From Chelydra serpentina (taxonomy: Eukaryota > Chordata > Testudines > Chelydridae): a stretch of 64,000 bases of DNA. The stretch is taken from contig JBAIAC010000007.1 of the NCBI GenBank assembly GCA_037349315.1, positions 46,394,001-46,458,000 of the forward strand, read 5' to 3'. Of this stretch, positions 12,638 through 22,700 are shown in pieces. The notes below the pieces were generated by a model, which did not search any database, was not told the origin of the DNA, and was given only the letters and a program-made list of their open reading frames with translations. The position numbers were made by a program, and so were the translations under genes. Each line of letters opens with the position of its first letter. Position 1 is the stretch's first letter.

Positions 12638-13846
12638 ATCTTGGGCAGGCCTGCACAACTCGTAAAGCGGCGAGGGCCATATTACTCCAAAGAAAACAGC
12701 TGAGGGCCGAAAACCCCTGGCCCCGTGGAAACACCTCTCCCCCACCCCCCCGCAGTGCCGCCCGCTCCACGGAAACAACCCCTCCTTCCCCCAGCGCTGG
12801 GCTATGGAAGAAAGAAACAGCGCACATAGGGTGACCAGATCACAGCACTAAAATAGGACCCGCCCCCTCCCCGCTCAGCCCCACCATCACACCCCTCTTC
12901 ACCCCCCCAGGGGTCACTATATTACTGCACACAACAGTCAATCAATGCAGTTGTAGATAAATCTCTGCATTATGCATTTTTGTATAACTTTTATATGACT
13001 TTGTATTGAACGTTGGTAATATGTTATAGCGGGCCCCTAAGGTAGTATAATTAAGGTAAAAGAAAAATGTCTTTGTGCTTGAAGTAGAATAAGATCTTCC
13101 CCCCACTTTGTATTCAATTGCCCTGTTGAATGAATGAGGTGTGAATGAGGAAAGCGTGGAAGGCAGGCACAAGACAGTTGCAACCCTTGGAACCAGACCA
13201 AGGACAATCAAACTTGTTAAGTGGGCTGACTAGAGAAGAGCAGACATACTGATGGCCTTGGGGGTTAGAAGCAAGCACCTTCCTTTGGGACCACCCTCTT
13301 TGCAGCATTGGGACAACCCCCAGCCCAGAGACAATCAGCAAAAAGGACCAACGGACACAGTCCCAGATTTTGAATCTGGTAGGTTTGCCCCCCTCCAGTC
13401 ACCGACTCACCACTCGCCTCCTCACCCTCCCCCCCCCCCCAGTATAAAGCCTTGCCGCCACTGCCCACCCACTTGGCTCGTCATCCCCCACCTCGCCTCC
13501 TCAGCCCCCCCGCCGCCACCGGCTCACCAGCTCCCCCCGCTGCCAGCTCACTTGCCTGCCTGCTGCTGGCCTCTTACCTTCTGCCACTGCCCCCGCCCCC
13601 TGCCACTGGCTCACCCTCACTCCCCAGCCTGCCACCAGCCTCTTCACCAGCCCGCCCACCCGCCGGCCGGCCAGCCGGCCGTTGGCTTGCCCCACCCCTC
13701 CGCTTGCCTACTCACACCCCCCCCCACCCCGCGGGCCACACAGTGAGCCCACCTACTCACTCCCGCACGGGCCGCACGGCGCACAGTGAGCCTACACGGG
13801 CCGCATGTGGCCCCCGGGCCGCATGTTGTGCAGGCCTGATCTTGGG
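12638..13846. mobile_element. hAT-type nonautonomous transposon with 8-bp target duplication
   Basis: The element proper is 12646-13838. It begins CAGGCCTGCACAAC and ends GTTGTGCAGGCCTG, perfect 14-bp inverted repeats. It is bounded by identical 8-bp direct repeats ATCTTGGG at 12638-12645 and 13839-13846. An 8-bp duplication is the hallmark of hAT superfamily insertion. The interior has no transposase. It contains a partial GGTGACCAGAT MITE at about 12832, an AT-richer segment at about 12905-13380, and a long C-rich block at 13385-13740. Proline-rich open frames in that C-rich block are compositional. Confidence 0.85.
13385..13740. repeat. C-rich low-complexity block
   Basis: Strongly strand-asymmetric sequence of CCACC, GCC and CTG words with runs of eight or more C. 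It produces long spurious proline-rich frames on + and lies inside the hAT-type element. Confidence 0.85.
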
Positions 13847-14137
13847 GGAGTTTCTGTCTTATTTCTATTGATTAACTTTTTTTAGGGGAGTGAGGAGGAA
13901 AGGAGCTTTGGTGGGCTGCTTTGCTGTGTTTGAAATCTACGCTAGGTTGCTGAATGTCTGGGCTAGGTTGCCTTGCAGTGAGGTGGGATAGTGCCTGATT
14001 TCTAGCAGGACTCTTTGAAGTGAGAGCAATGCAGGGTTTTTCTTTAATAAGCCAGTGATTAGAGCAAGAAGGAGTGAGTCACCCATAGGCACCGACTCTG
14101 CGGGTGCCCCGTGCCTCCCACCCACTGGCGGCCCCAC

Positions 14138-14318
14138 GAATCATAGAATATCAGGGTTGGAAGGGACCTTAGGAGGTCATCTAGTCCAACCCCCTGCTCA
14201 AAGCAGGACCAATCCCCAATTTTTGCCCCATATCCCTAAATGGCCCCCTCAAGGATTGAACTCACAACCCTGGGTTTAGCAGGCCAATGCTCAAACCACT
14301 GAGCTATCCCTCCCTCCA
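14138..14318 (-). mobile_element. tRNA-derived SINE sharing the CR1 3' tail
   Basis: Read on the minus strand. The tRNA-like head has an A box seen on + as CCACTGAGCTA (14296-14306) and a B box seen on + as GGATTGAACT (14253-14262). The body leads to the CR1-type 3' end, seen on + as AATCATAGAATATCAGGG and TCATCTAGTCCAACCCC. This matches the turtle Pol III SINE known to have acquired the 3' end of a CR1 LINE. It sits inside another GC-rich repeat (CACTGGCGGCCCC continues at AATCAGCTCC). No clear target duplication. Confidence 0.9.
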
Positions 14319-14379
14319 AATCAGCTCCTTACCTCCCTCCCAGTGCCTCCCACCTGCTGTGATCAGCTGTTCAGTGGTG

Positions 14380-14560
14380 TGCAGGAGGTGCTGGGTGGGG
14401 AAGGGAGAATTGTGGGGCAGGAAGAGGTGGGGGAAGATGGGATAAGGTGGGGGTGCGGCAGGTGTGGGAAGGGGCAGGGCAGGGGTGGGAGCTTGGGGGG
14501 AAGGGTTGGAGTGGGGATGGGACCTGGGGTGGAGTGGGGAGTTGAGCACCCCCTGGGAAT
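14380..14560. repeat. G-rich low-complexity block
   Basis: The + strand is dominated by GGGG, GTGGG and GGAAG words across about 180 bp. It is part of the GC-rich repeat that hosts the SINE. Several closely spaced G-runs could fold as G-quadruplexes. Confidence 0.75.
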
Positions 14561-14812
14561 TGAGGAAGGTGGCCCTTCTCAGTCACCCATTCCAGCTGTG
14601 TGTGGGGCTCAGACTTTAAAAAACTCATGCGGGTTCCCACTAACTGTTAAGACGTGTGGCTGATGAGATGAAGGCCGCTGAAAAACCAAGGGAGTTTTGC
14701 CAGTGAAGGAAAGCAGGGAGGTAGGGTGGGTTTTTTTTTCCTCCATAGCTTGCAGGAAAGAAGAATCCGCAATGGGAGGAAAACAACATGTTGGCAATAC
14801 CACTGCTAGCTC

Positions 14813-16077
14813 AATTCTGAACCACTTAAAGGAGAGGAAAGTGATCAGGAACAGTCAGCATGGATTCACCAAGGGCAAGTCATGTCTGACTAACCTAATT
14901 GCCTTCTATGATGAGATAACTGGCTCTGTGGATGAGGGGAAAGCAGTGGATGTGCTATTTCTTGACTTTAGCAAAGCTTTTGATACAGTCTCCCACTGTA
15001 TTCTTGCCAGCAAGTTAAAGAATTATGGGCTGGATGAATGGACGGTAAGGTGGATAGAAAACTGGCTGGATGGTCGCGCTCAACGGGTAGTGATCAATGG
15101 GCTCCATGTCTAGTTGGCAGCCGGTATCAAGTGGAGTGCTCCAAGGGTCGATGCTGGGGCCGGTTTTGTTCAATATCTTCATCAACGACCTGGAGGATGG
15201 TGTGGACTGCACCCTTAGCAAGTTTGCAGATGACACTAAACTGGGAGGAGTGGTTGATACGCTGGAGGGTAGGGATAGGATACAGAGGGACCTAGACAAA
15301 TTAGAGGATTGGGCCAAAAGAAATCTGATGAGGTTCAACAAGGACAAGGGCAGAGTCCTGCACTTAGGACGGAAGAATCCCATGCACTACTACAGACTAG
15401 GGACCGAATGGCTGGGCAGCAGTTCTGCAGAAAAGGACCTAGGGGTTACAGTGGATGAAAAGCTGAATATGAGTCAACAGTGTGCCCTTGTTGCCAAGAA
15501 GGCTAATGGCATTTTGGGTTGAATAAGTAGGGGCATTTCCAGCAGATCGAGGGACGTGATCATTCCCCTCTATTCGGCACCTGTGAGGCCTCATTTGGAG
15601 TACTGTGTCCAGTTTTGGGCCCCACACTACAAAAAGGATGTGGATAAATTGGAAAGAGTCCAGCAGAGGGCAACAAAAATGATTAGGGGGCTGGAGCACA
15701 TGACTTATGAGGCGAGGCTGAGGGAACTGGGATTGTTTAGCCTGCAGAAGAGAAGAATGAGGGGGGTTTTGATAGCTGCTTTCAACTACCTGAAAGGGGG
15801 TTCCAAAGAGGATGGATCTAGACTGTTCTCAGTGGTAGAAGATGACAGAACAAGGAGTAATGGTCTCAAGTTGCAGAGGGGGAGGTTTAGGTTGGATATT
15901 AGGAAAAACTTTTTCACTAGTAGGGTGGTGAAGAACTGGAATGGGTTATCTAGGGAGGTGGTGGAATCTCCTTCCTTAGAGGGTTGGGATGATTTAGTTG
16001 GGGTTGGTCCTGCTTTGAGCAGGGGGTTGGACTAGATGACCTCCTGAGGTCCCTTCCAACCCTGAGATTCTATGATT
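14813..16077 (+). pseudogene. 5'-truncated CR1 LINE, ORF2 reverse transcriptase remnant
   Basis: This copy starts in the middle of ORF2 (ILNHLK...[11 protein letters not shown]) and runs through the RT domain, including [11 protein letters not shown] and FADDTKLGG, to the CR1 3' UTR with its octamer tail. Breaks relative to the long copy at 38.6 kb: one extra base near 15098 shifts the frame; TGA at 15520-15522 replaces a Cys codon; and about 30 bp are missing near 15985, deleting the last residues. It keeps a CAG codon where the long copy has TAG. CTAGCTC occurs on both edges (14806-14812 and 16078-16084), a likely 7-bp target duplication. Confidence 0.9.
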
Positions 16078-16189
16078 CTAGCTCTTCTTCTGCCTGTACC
16101 TGTAGGGGCCCAACCAAACAGGTATCCTGACCATAGTCGTCTTCCCAGGTCGTCATTTTGACTTTGGGAAGGCAGCCTGCATGTCCCTG

Positions 16190-16970
16190 CAGAAAAAAGC
16201 CAGACAGGAGAGGTGTCTATTGGTGTAGTCTCTCAGGAAGCAGCAAGTAAGACAGCTGCAAGAGGAGGTAGCTCATTTGCATAGCATCTGGGTGCATGAG
16301 GACTTCAAAGACAGGATGCACATGGAGACATCTCGGATGGTGGATGATAGCCCACTACTGATGGCTACAGAAGCACCAGAGGAAGAAGAAGAAATGGCTG
16401 TTTTGAAGGGAGAAAACTGGCTTTGGGCCTCCTTATGCTTCTCCCACAGCCCAGGACTCCCATCCACTGAGGTCAAGAGCTGGTATGCTGTACTGGCAAC
16501 TAGAGGAAAGAAGAAGACCCCAGTGACTGCAGCAGAAGCCTAGGCCAAAGTACCTTCATGGCCCATTCCAAGAGGAAGAATTTCCATCATGAACTTATGG
16601 TTGAAGCTCTGGACAGGGCCAACAAGCAGGTCCAGTACCAAAGACAGAGGGACTTGCGGCTAGAGGAAAGAAAAGGTGAGAGGTAAGAGGAAAGCTCAGG
16701 CTGGCTGCACAGTTTGAGGACAGGGTTTCAATATAGGAGCAGGCACTTGCTTTGCAGTTCCTGGAACAGGAACGGTAGCTAAGAGGACAGAGTTTAGCAG
16801 AAAGAGCTGTTTGAGCAGCTCATATCACTAATGACCACAAGAGTGGCAGCTCCTGCTACATCACCCACACCACGGCCTGAATCTCCTGTGCGCTACCGTG
16901 TGCTGCAGTCCAGAAGCAGTTTGGAAGACTCCATGGCAGGGTAGCACATGCAATAGGACCCCATGAGTTG
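16190..16970 (+). pseudogene. Harbinger partner protein (Myb/SANT-like) C-terminal remnant
   Basis: Frames on + carry helical, charged sequence: KQQVRQLQEEVAHLHSIWV at about 16228-16284, EVKSWYAVLATRGKKK near 16470-16518, and VEALDRANKQVQYQRQRD in a second frame near 16600. LFEQLISLMTTRVAAPATS follows near 16810-16866, ending at TAG. These resemble the C-terminal linker of the trihelix/Myb-SANT protein encoded beside Harbinger transposases. The DNA-binding domain itself is absent, probably lost or left of the CR1 insertion. Frameshifts and stops make this a relic. It converges with the transposase remnant at 17.5-18.6 kb, the arrangement expected of a two-gene Harbinger. The assignment leans on this neighbour. 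Confidence 0.5.
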
Positions 16971-17529
16971 CTGGGCAGGGCAACCCTCCATATTGCCTCA
17001 TTTCCCTGTGGATGCCTCCATCTCCCTCCCACAGCGCCAAGTGAGTGGCAAATGGGTAAAGGAGAACAGATGGCCGGGGGACATACCATGGTAGGGAGTT
17101 TCTGTCTTGTACATGATGTCACTGTTTGCATTTGTTCATGCACTTTGAGTTTGTTTGTTTTCCCTGTAAGGCTTTGGTGTGGTAATGGCAGCTGGCTTGC
17201 CTGGGAATGGGTGAATGTTTAAAATCAAACTTTTTATTCACCAAGAAAGTGTATTTCTATCACTGCATCACATCATACAATATGTATTCAAAATAATATG
17301 GCTAAACATGTGACCAGGGACAATTAGGAATTAGTAAGCAGGGACTATCCCTCAATACAGTTATCTACATCAATCCATACTTCAATCACTTTCTTACATT
17401 AACCCATACTGTGACTAATTCCCTTTCCCCATTTCATAAGTTCATGTCATTCATAAACACATTGCATGGCACTAAACTCCCCATCCCTCCCCAAGCACTG
17501 AAACTCCCCACAATCAATGTGTCCCCTCC
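16971..17529. other. Spacer between the two Harbinger remnants; no gene recognised
   Basis: Noncoding sequence lying between the convergent partner and transposase remnants. It is probably internal element sequence. Confidence 0.45.
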
Positions 17530-18560
17530 CCCGCACATTCATAAAGGTACTATTTCCCTTTTTCCATTGTGCAACGCAAGTCTATAATGTTGGAGCACAG
17601 AGCATCCCTGGCTTCTGTTGCATCCAACTCCAGCTGTGGTAGGTGCACTTTCTGGCTGAGTGTACTGGTTCAGTGGCCCCTCGCTGTCATAGGTCCATTC
17701 AGGGGGAAATGGCTCACCTCTGGCTTCACAAAGATTGTGAAGAGCACAGGAAGCCATAGTAATGCAGACAGCACTGATGACACTGGCATCTAAACAGGTA
17801 TGTAAACATCTCCAGTGGGATTTCAGTCTGCCAAAAGCACATTCAACAGTGATTCTACATCTCCTGAGAGTATGATTAAACCTTCTTTTGCCAGGGCCTC
17901 TGAAATCAGGGTATAGTTACATAATCCAAGGTGAAAGGGGATACACAGGCCCCCCAGAATAATGGTGGGGACAGTAACTTGATTTACGACAATGTTATTT
18001 GATGGGAGTCCATTAATGTAGACTCCAATCGGCCAAAAACTCTGGCACCTCAAACTTTTCCACGGCCACCCACGCTGACATTCATAAATCACCCAGTGTG
18101 GTCCACAAGGACCTGCATAACAATGGAGTAGCACCTTCTGCTGTTTATGTGCTCCTTGAGGAGGGGTGTACTATGGGCACATGAGTCCCATCAATGGCCC
18201 TAGTGCAGTTCAGAAGCACTCTTCTTTCAAAGTCAGCAATTACTTCAGGAATATCTTTTATGCCCACCAGCTTGCAGTAAACCACATGCCTGATTGCCTC
18301 AGAAATCACCACCACCACTTTATCCATTGTCTAACACCAAAATGGGTTGCAACAGACCTGTAGAAGTCTTGGGTAGCTAGCTTCCAGACGGTTATAGCAA
18401 CCCGCTTCTGGATGAGCAAGGGTGGCCTTATGCATTGTCTTTACACTGTCCGGTCAGGTAAGCTGCACCCAAAGTACCAGAAATGTAGCTTTCTTTATGC
18501 AAAAGTTTTGGACCCACTGCTGGTCATCCCAAATCTGCATGATGATGTGATTCCGTCAGT
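17530..18560 (-). pseudogene. PIF/Harbinger transposase remnant
   Basis: On the minus strand, in order from 18560 downwards: QIWDDQQWVQNF, then KRVAITVWKLATQDFYRSVA near 18402-18343, then RAIDGTHVPIV near 18195. VPTIILGGLCIPFHLGL follows near 17972-17922, and ASCALHNLCEARGE at about 17755. These are characteristic blocks of HARBI1-like DDE transposases: IDGTH carries the first catalytic Asp, the ILG(D) block follows, and CxLHN(L/I)CE is near the C terminus. The second-block Asp is replaced by Gly (IILGG), and several frameshifts and stops separate the blocks. The gene is therefore dead. The usual length of this family is about 350 residues. Confidence 0.8.
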
Positions 18561-18640
18561 TGGTGCTTGTGGTTTTCCTACAGTGCACCCTGGGTCAAGT
18601 GGTCATGTTTTGGGAATGCACTAGGGAGTGTCGGATCTGG

Positions 18641-18830
18641 CTGGTTTGACTTGAGTCTGTATGCTGCAGTGTGGACACCTGGAGCCCCAGATTTGAGCGC
18701 AGGTTAGAAAAATCTTAAGATAGGGTTGACAGGAAATGTAGATGCTCAAGCCCTGGGTTCTCTAACCCAGGATCATCTGACTCAAATTCCACCAGCCCTG
18801 GGATTATGTTGCAGTGTAGACATACCCTTT
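18641..18830. mobile_element. Harbinger-type terminal segment (GTGTAGACATACCC end)
   Basis: The right end reads GCAGTGTAGACATACCC, the inverted form of the GGGTATGTCTACAC terminus of the element at 60637. It lies just beyond the transposase 5' end. It is either the terminus of that Harbinger element or an inserted MITE. No matching left end was located. Confidence 0.5.
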
Positions 18831-18869
18831 CAGCTCTATGCTTCCATGGTTAAAGCCCAGGCTAAGAGT

Positions 18870-19075
18870 CAGTAGAAGTGGGTTCTATTCCTGGCTCTTC
18901 CTCTGTGGGTTTGAGTAAATAAGATACTTAACCCCTCTGTGCCTATTGTTCCTATCTGAAAAATGAAAATGGTGATATTAATCAGCCTAATTGGCAGTTG
19001 TGTAAGGTTTAAGGCATTATTTTTGTAGTGCTTTGTGATCCCTACATAATAGGTGCCTTGTAAGTGGTATTGACT
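18870..19075 (+). mobile_element. MIR-like SINE
   Basis: The MIR order is visible: GGGTTCTATTCCTGGCTCT, then ACTTAACCCCTCTGTGCC, TCTGAAAAATGAAAATGG, GTAGTGCTTTGTGATCC and TAGGTGCCTTGTAAG. This is the core-SINE architecture shared by amniotes. Highly diverged. Confidence 0.7.
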
Positions 19076-20450
19076 GTCACTGTTATGGTAGACACACCAG
19101 TGGCACTGTTGCACATAGACATGGTATTTTTTAGAGTGGGAGCACCGTTTAGTCTTCAAAGAAATGCTGTATCATTGTTAGTTTTGGGATGCATTTTTCT
19201 TTTTGAGGGACCTCTTGCAAGCAGTAAGAGTTTGCTCTCTGCCTTAATCAGTTTCACTAGAAAAGTTTTTGGGAAGAGTTACTCCCTTGAAACCAGGTGG
19301 TGTTGGCTGAAATGCCTGAAAGATGCCTGCATACTGCTTGTGACCACCTCTGTTCCAGGACTGGTGTATGTGTAATACAACAAGTTACACTAAGAACATA
19401 CCCAGATTCTGCTTCATTGTTTTAACCATTTTTAAGCATGGTTAAATCCATGAGTTCCCCCACAATCTCATAGATAAGGAGCATAGGATCCATAATCCCT
19501 GAACCACTGAAGCAAAAAGATGGGCCATGCCCATTTAACTTCTGCATACCCCAGGATCGAAAATCAGTAAAGTTTGTGAGATTTCTTCTACCTCTGGTGG
19601 CAATCTTGCATCTTCCCTCTGCTCATGAATTTGCTGTCACCTTAGCCCAAAAGCTTGTGAGAAAGGCAGTGTTTTGGGGCTTTTGGCTGGATCTGAAGTA
19701 GAACTAGCTATTTGGTCCCATCTGGTTCTGGATACAATGTGATCAGAAAAGCTGTTTCTAACGTTGGAATTCAAATCCAACCCACACTCAGAAATGTGAA
19801 AGGGTTTGGACTCAAAATTTCAATTTTGGCTGATCTCTAGTGAACCTCAAATCTGTTAATCCAATCTGTGTGCCAACATGAAGCCAATGCGGAGAGGAGA
19901 AACAGTGAGTAGGCAGAATTCCACCATCCAATGCTAAAAATAGATTTGCTGTCGCTAGTAGATCAGCACTATGCTGTAAATAGCACATCCCTCACATCAC
20001 AACTGCATATATCACAGTGATAATGATGTTCTTTTCTATTACATTCAGCTGGAGATGTGGAAGAAGGGGGTCCCATTAAGCCCATGCATTTTTTATTATA
20101 AAGGAAATCCAAGTTATTTTTATGTTTGCTTGCTTTCTTTCCCCTCAGGCTTCTCTCCCCAGGCAGCCTTCCAAATGCAAGGCCATCATGCAAGCAAAAA
20201 ATTGGATGGGCAGCAGGGATAAATTGCCTTGACGTTTTATAGGAGGAGGGATAAAGGGGGATGTAACACTGGGATTGCGGCTGGGTCTTTGCACTTTGGA
20301 CAATCAGGAGGAGTGGTTGAAGTGTGGTAGCTAGCAAGACCCTTTAGTTAGCAGGAGCATTCTACCCACACCTTTTGACTTGTTTCCTAAAGACTTTTAA
20401 TATGGTTTAAAATTAAGTCATGCCACTAGATTGAACTTTTATTATTTATT
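19076..20450. other. No gene recognised
   Basis: Noncoding. The 122-codon minus frame at 19969-20337 has no recognisable domain. Confidence 0.5.
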
Positions 20451-20454
20451 TATT

Positions 20455-20580
20455 ATTTGTGCTGTGATAGCACCCAAAGACCCCACTCTGTATCAGGCCC
20501 CATTTACCTAGGTATTGTACAAATACACAGGGAGACACAGCACCAAGGAACTCACTGTTTACTTTGAAACAGAGAAGAAT
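20455..20580 (+). repeat. Old interspersed repeat (GTGATAGCACCCA...TGTACAAATAC family)
   Basis: Shares TATTGTACAAATACA and the preceding CACTCTGTATCAGGCCCC layout with the better copy at 50133-50350. An ATT-rich run precedes it. The same family is seen inverted at 58440-58790. Confidence 0.5.
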
Positions 20581-21030
20581 GAATGAATCAGACAATAGCT
20601 ACCCCTGACTGCTGTGCAACCCAGCCATCACTAGTTGAGTGATTTCTTGTGTGTATCACAGCAGAAGTAGGTCTTAAGAAGAATGAGGAGGAGGAGAAGA
20701 CTGTGGCCTTATGAACTAATTTTGGGAGGCTTTCCATGCATATAGGGTAGCATGGAAGAAAACATGGAGATTTTTGTGGCGAAAGATGGCAAATTGGTTT
20801 TCAAATCTGGCATCATTGGTAGGGAGTTGTGGAGGGAACAAATAAAATACAAGAATGGATAAGAAGGGATGATTGTGAAGGGACTTGAAGTTCAGGAAAA
20901 GAGGCCTGAATGCAGTGGAAAAACAAATGGGTATAAAATTGGCTATGAATAAATATAGGCTGGAAATTAGAAATAAAGTTTCTAACCATTTGAGGAATGA
21001 GCCTCTGGAACAGCTTCCCAATAGGAGTAT

Positions 21031-21297
21031 CATAGAATCATAGAATCATAGAATCTCAGGGTTGGAAGGGACCTCTGGAGGTCATCTAGTCCAACCCCCT
21101 GCTCAAAGCAGGACCAACCCCAACTAGATCATCCCAGCCAGGGCTTTGTCAAGCCTGACCTTAAAAACCTCTAAGGAAGGAGATTCCACCACCTCCCTAG
21201 GTAACCCATTCCAGTGCTTCACCACCCTACTAGTGAAAAAGATTTTCCTAATATCCAACCTAAACCTCCCCCTCTGCAACTTGAGACCATTACTCAC
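21031..21297 (-). mobile_element. CR1 LINE 3' end, minus strand
   Basis: On + it begins with three CATAGAATC-type units, the complement of the CR1 octamer tail. It continues through the complement of the conserved hairpin into the last ~57 codons of ORF2 (minus-strand [18 protein letters not shown] ... DKALAGMI). It matches the young CR1 family closely and is truncated at its 5' side near 21297. Confidence 0.9.
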
Positions 21298-21344
21298 TTG
21301 AGTAGTGAGAGCAAACAACCTAACAAGTTTCAACAGAAAACTTG

Positions 21345-21450
21345 ATTAATGGGAGTATGTGCCAGGGTTGTCTGTGATAGCAGGAGACTGGACTCTGACC
21401 CAGGAAGTCCTTTCCAGTCCTATGTCCTATCTTCCTATGCTCCTATAAAA
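21345..21450 (+). mobile_element. Diverged CR1/SINE 3' tail
   Basis: Reads GGAGACTGGACTCTGACCC, then GGAAGTCCTTTCCAGTCC, then CCTATG repeats. This is the layout of a CR1-type 3' tail, more diverged than its neighbour and in the opposite orientation. Confidence 0.55.
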
Positions 21451-22329
21451 TGGTGAGTCAGTGGAGCTATTCAAAGAGGTGAGTGACATGGTCAGAACAA
21501 TGGAACAGGACGATAATCTTAACAGTTACGTTTTGAATGGTCTGGAATAGGAAGGCCAGAGTGGAGGAGATTTCAGTAGTTCAGACAGGAGATGATGAGA
21601 GTTTGACATTATGGACAGAAAGTAAAAGTTGGATTTTGGAAGTGTTATGCAGTCTGGGAACATCATTTGAACACAGTCTGGGTATGTGTGGGAAAGAAGA
21701 GGGACCTGCTACAAATAGATGACGGGTTATGGTATAAATGACAAGGAAGATGGTGGGGATGTCACTAGTGACAATGAAATGGAGAGTTTTTGGGAGGAAA
21801 AATCAGGGATTCATTTATGAGAGTCTTAAATTTAAACTGATGGCAAACAATCCAGGAAGAGATGTCAGAAAGACAAGCTGAGATGTGGTATTGGAGGGGA
21901 GGAGGCAAGGAAGCCAGTTATTACTACTGGCCAGCCCCTAATATGGATGAGGTGCCAGCATTGTAGCCAGAACTAATGCACAGCCCATTTTTTGTTTCTT
22001 AGTAAACTAGCCAATGTAGGAATTTATCCTAGCTCTATCCTAGCATAATTCTTTGATCTTTATCTGAGATCATGCAGAACTTTTCTGACAGCCACTGTGT
22101 TCTAGCTTATACATCAGGGTCAGAGGGAGTGCACATTTCTCTGCTGATCCTGCATCTGATACCGGACCTGTCCAATCACATCAGAGGTTGTCAGTTATTA
22201 TGATTCTGCACTGTCCCACAGCATTGCAGTCCAGCTTTCCAGCTGCCTGACAGTAAATTAACTCATGAGGACCAAGAGAAGCATTCGATAGTGTCAGATT
22301 TGTCTTAAAAGGAAGTTTATAGGTCGGAA
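21451..22329. other. No gene recognised
   Basis: Noncoding stretch; no supported feature. Confidence 0.5.
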
Positions 22330-22700
22330 GAAAAAATGCACCAAGGCTGCTTCTCTGACCAGGGAATCATGGTGCATAGACATGCTCATCACCATCATTA
22401 GCAAGCTCCTCACAGACCAGGACACACCAACTCAAAGCAGCACCAGACCCTGCCAGAACTACAGATGCAAAACCTGCAGACATATCTCCACTGCTACAAT
22501 GATCAACACCTCCACAACACAGCTTTCAAGATCCATAGATCCTACACATGTGTATCACAACATGTGGTGTACCTCATCCAGTGCACTAAATGCCCCCAAT
22601 AACTACTATGTGGGTGAACCAAGCCAATCAGTATGCTCTCAGATGAACTCACAGGAAAATAAGACAAAAACACCCTGTCATCTGTGGGTGAACCCAAAGT
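22330..22700 (+). pseudogene. Penelope-like element GIY-YIG endonuclease remnant
   Basis: The frame from 22382 encodes STRPCQNYRCKTCRHIS, a Cys-rich linker with the C-x5-C-x2-C spacing seen in Penelope-like elements. Across frameshifts there follow SYTCVSQHVVYLIQCTKCP, YYVGEPSQSVCSQMNS and KDKNTLSSVGEP. Order and content match the GIY-YIG domain: the VVYLIxC strand and the YYVGE motif standing for YIG. At least two frameshifts and a stop after KCPQ break it, and no reverse transcriptase is left. It may belong to the same family as the tails at 7.7 and 27.5 kb. Confidence 0.7.

Noticed and set aside
13252..13871. Two long proline-rich open frames on +
   Set aside because: They come from the C-rich low-complexity core of the hAT-type element. 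Two overlapping frames are both open and both proline-rich, which is a compositional effect.
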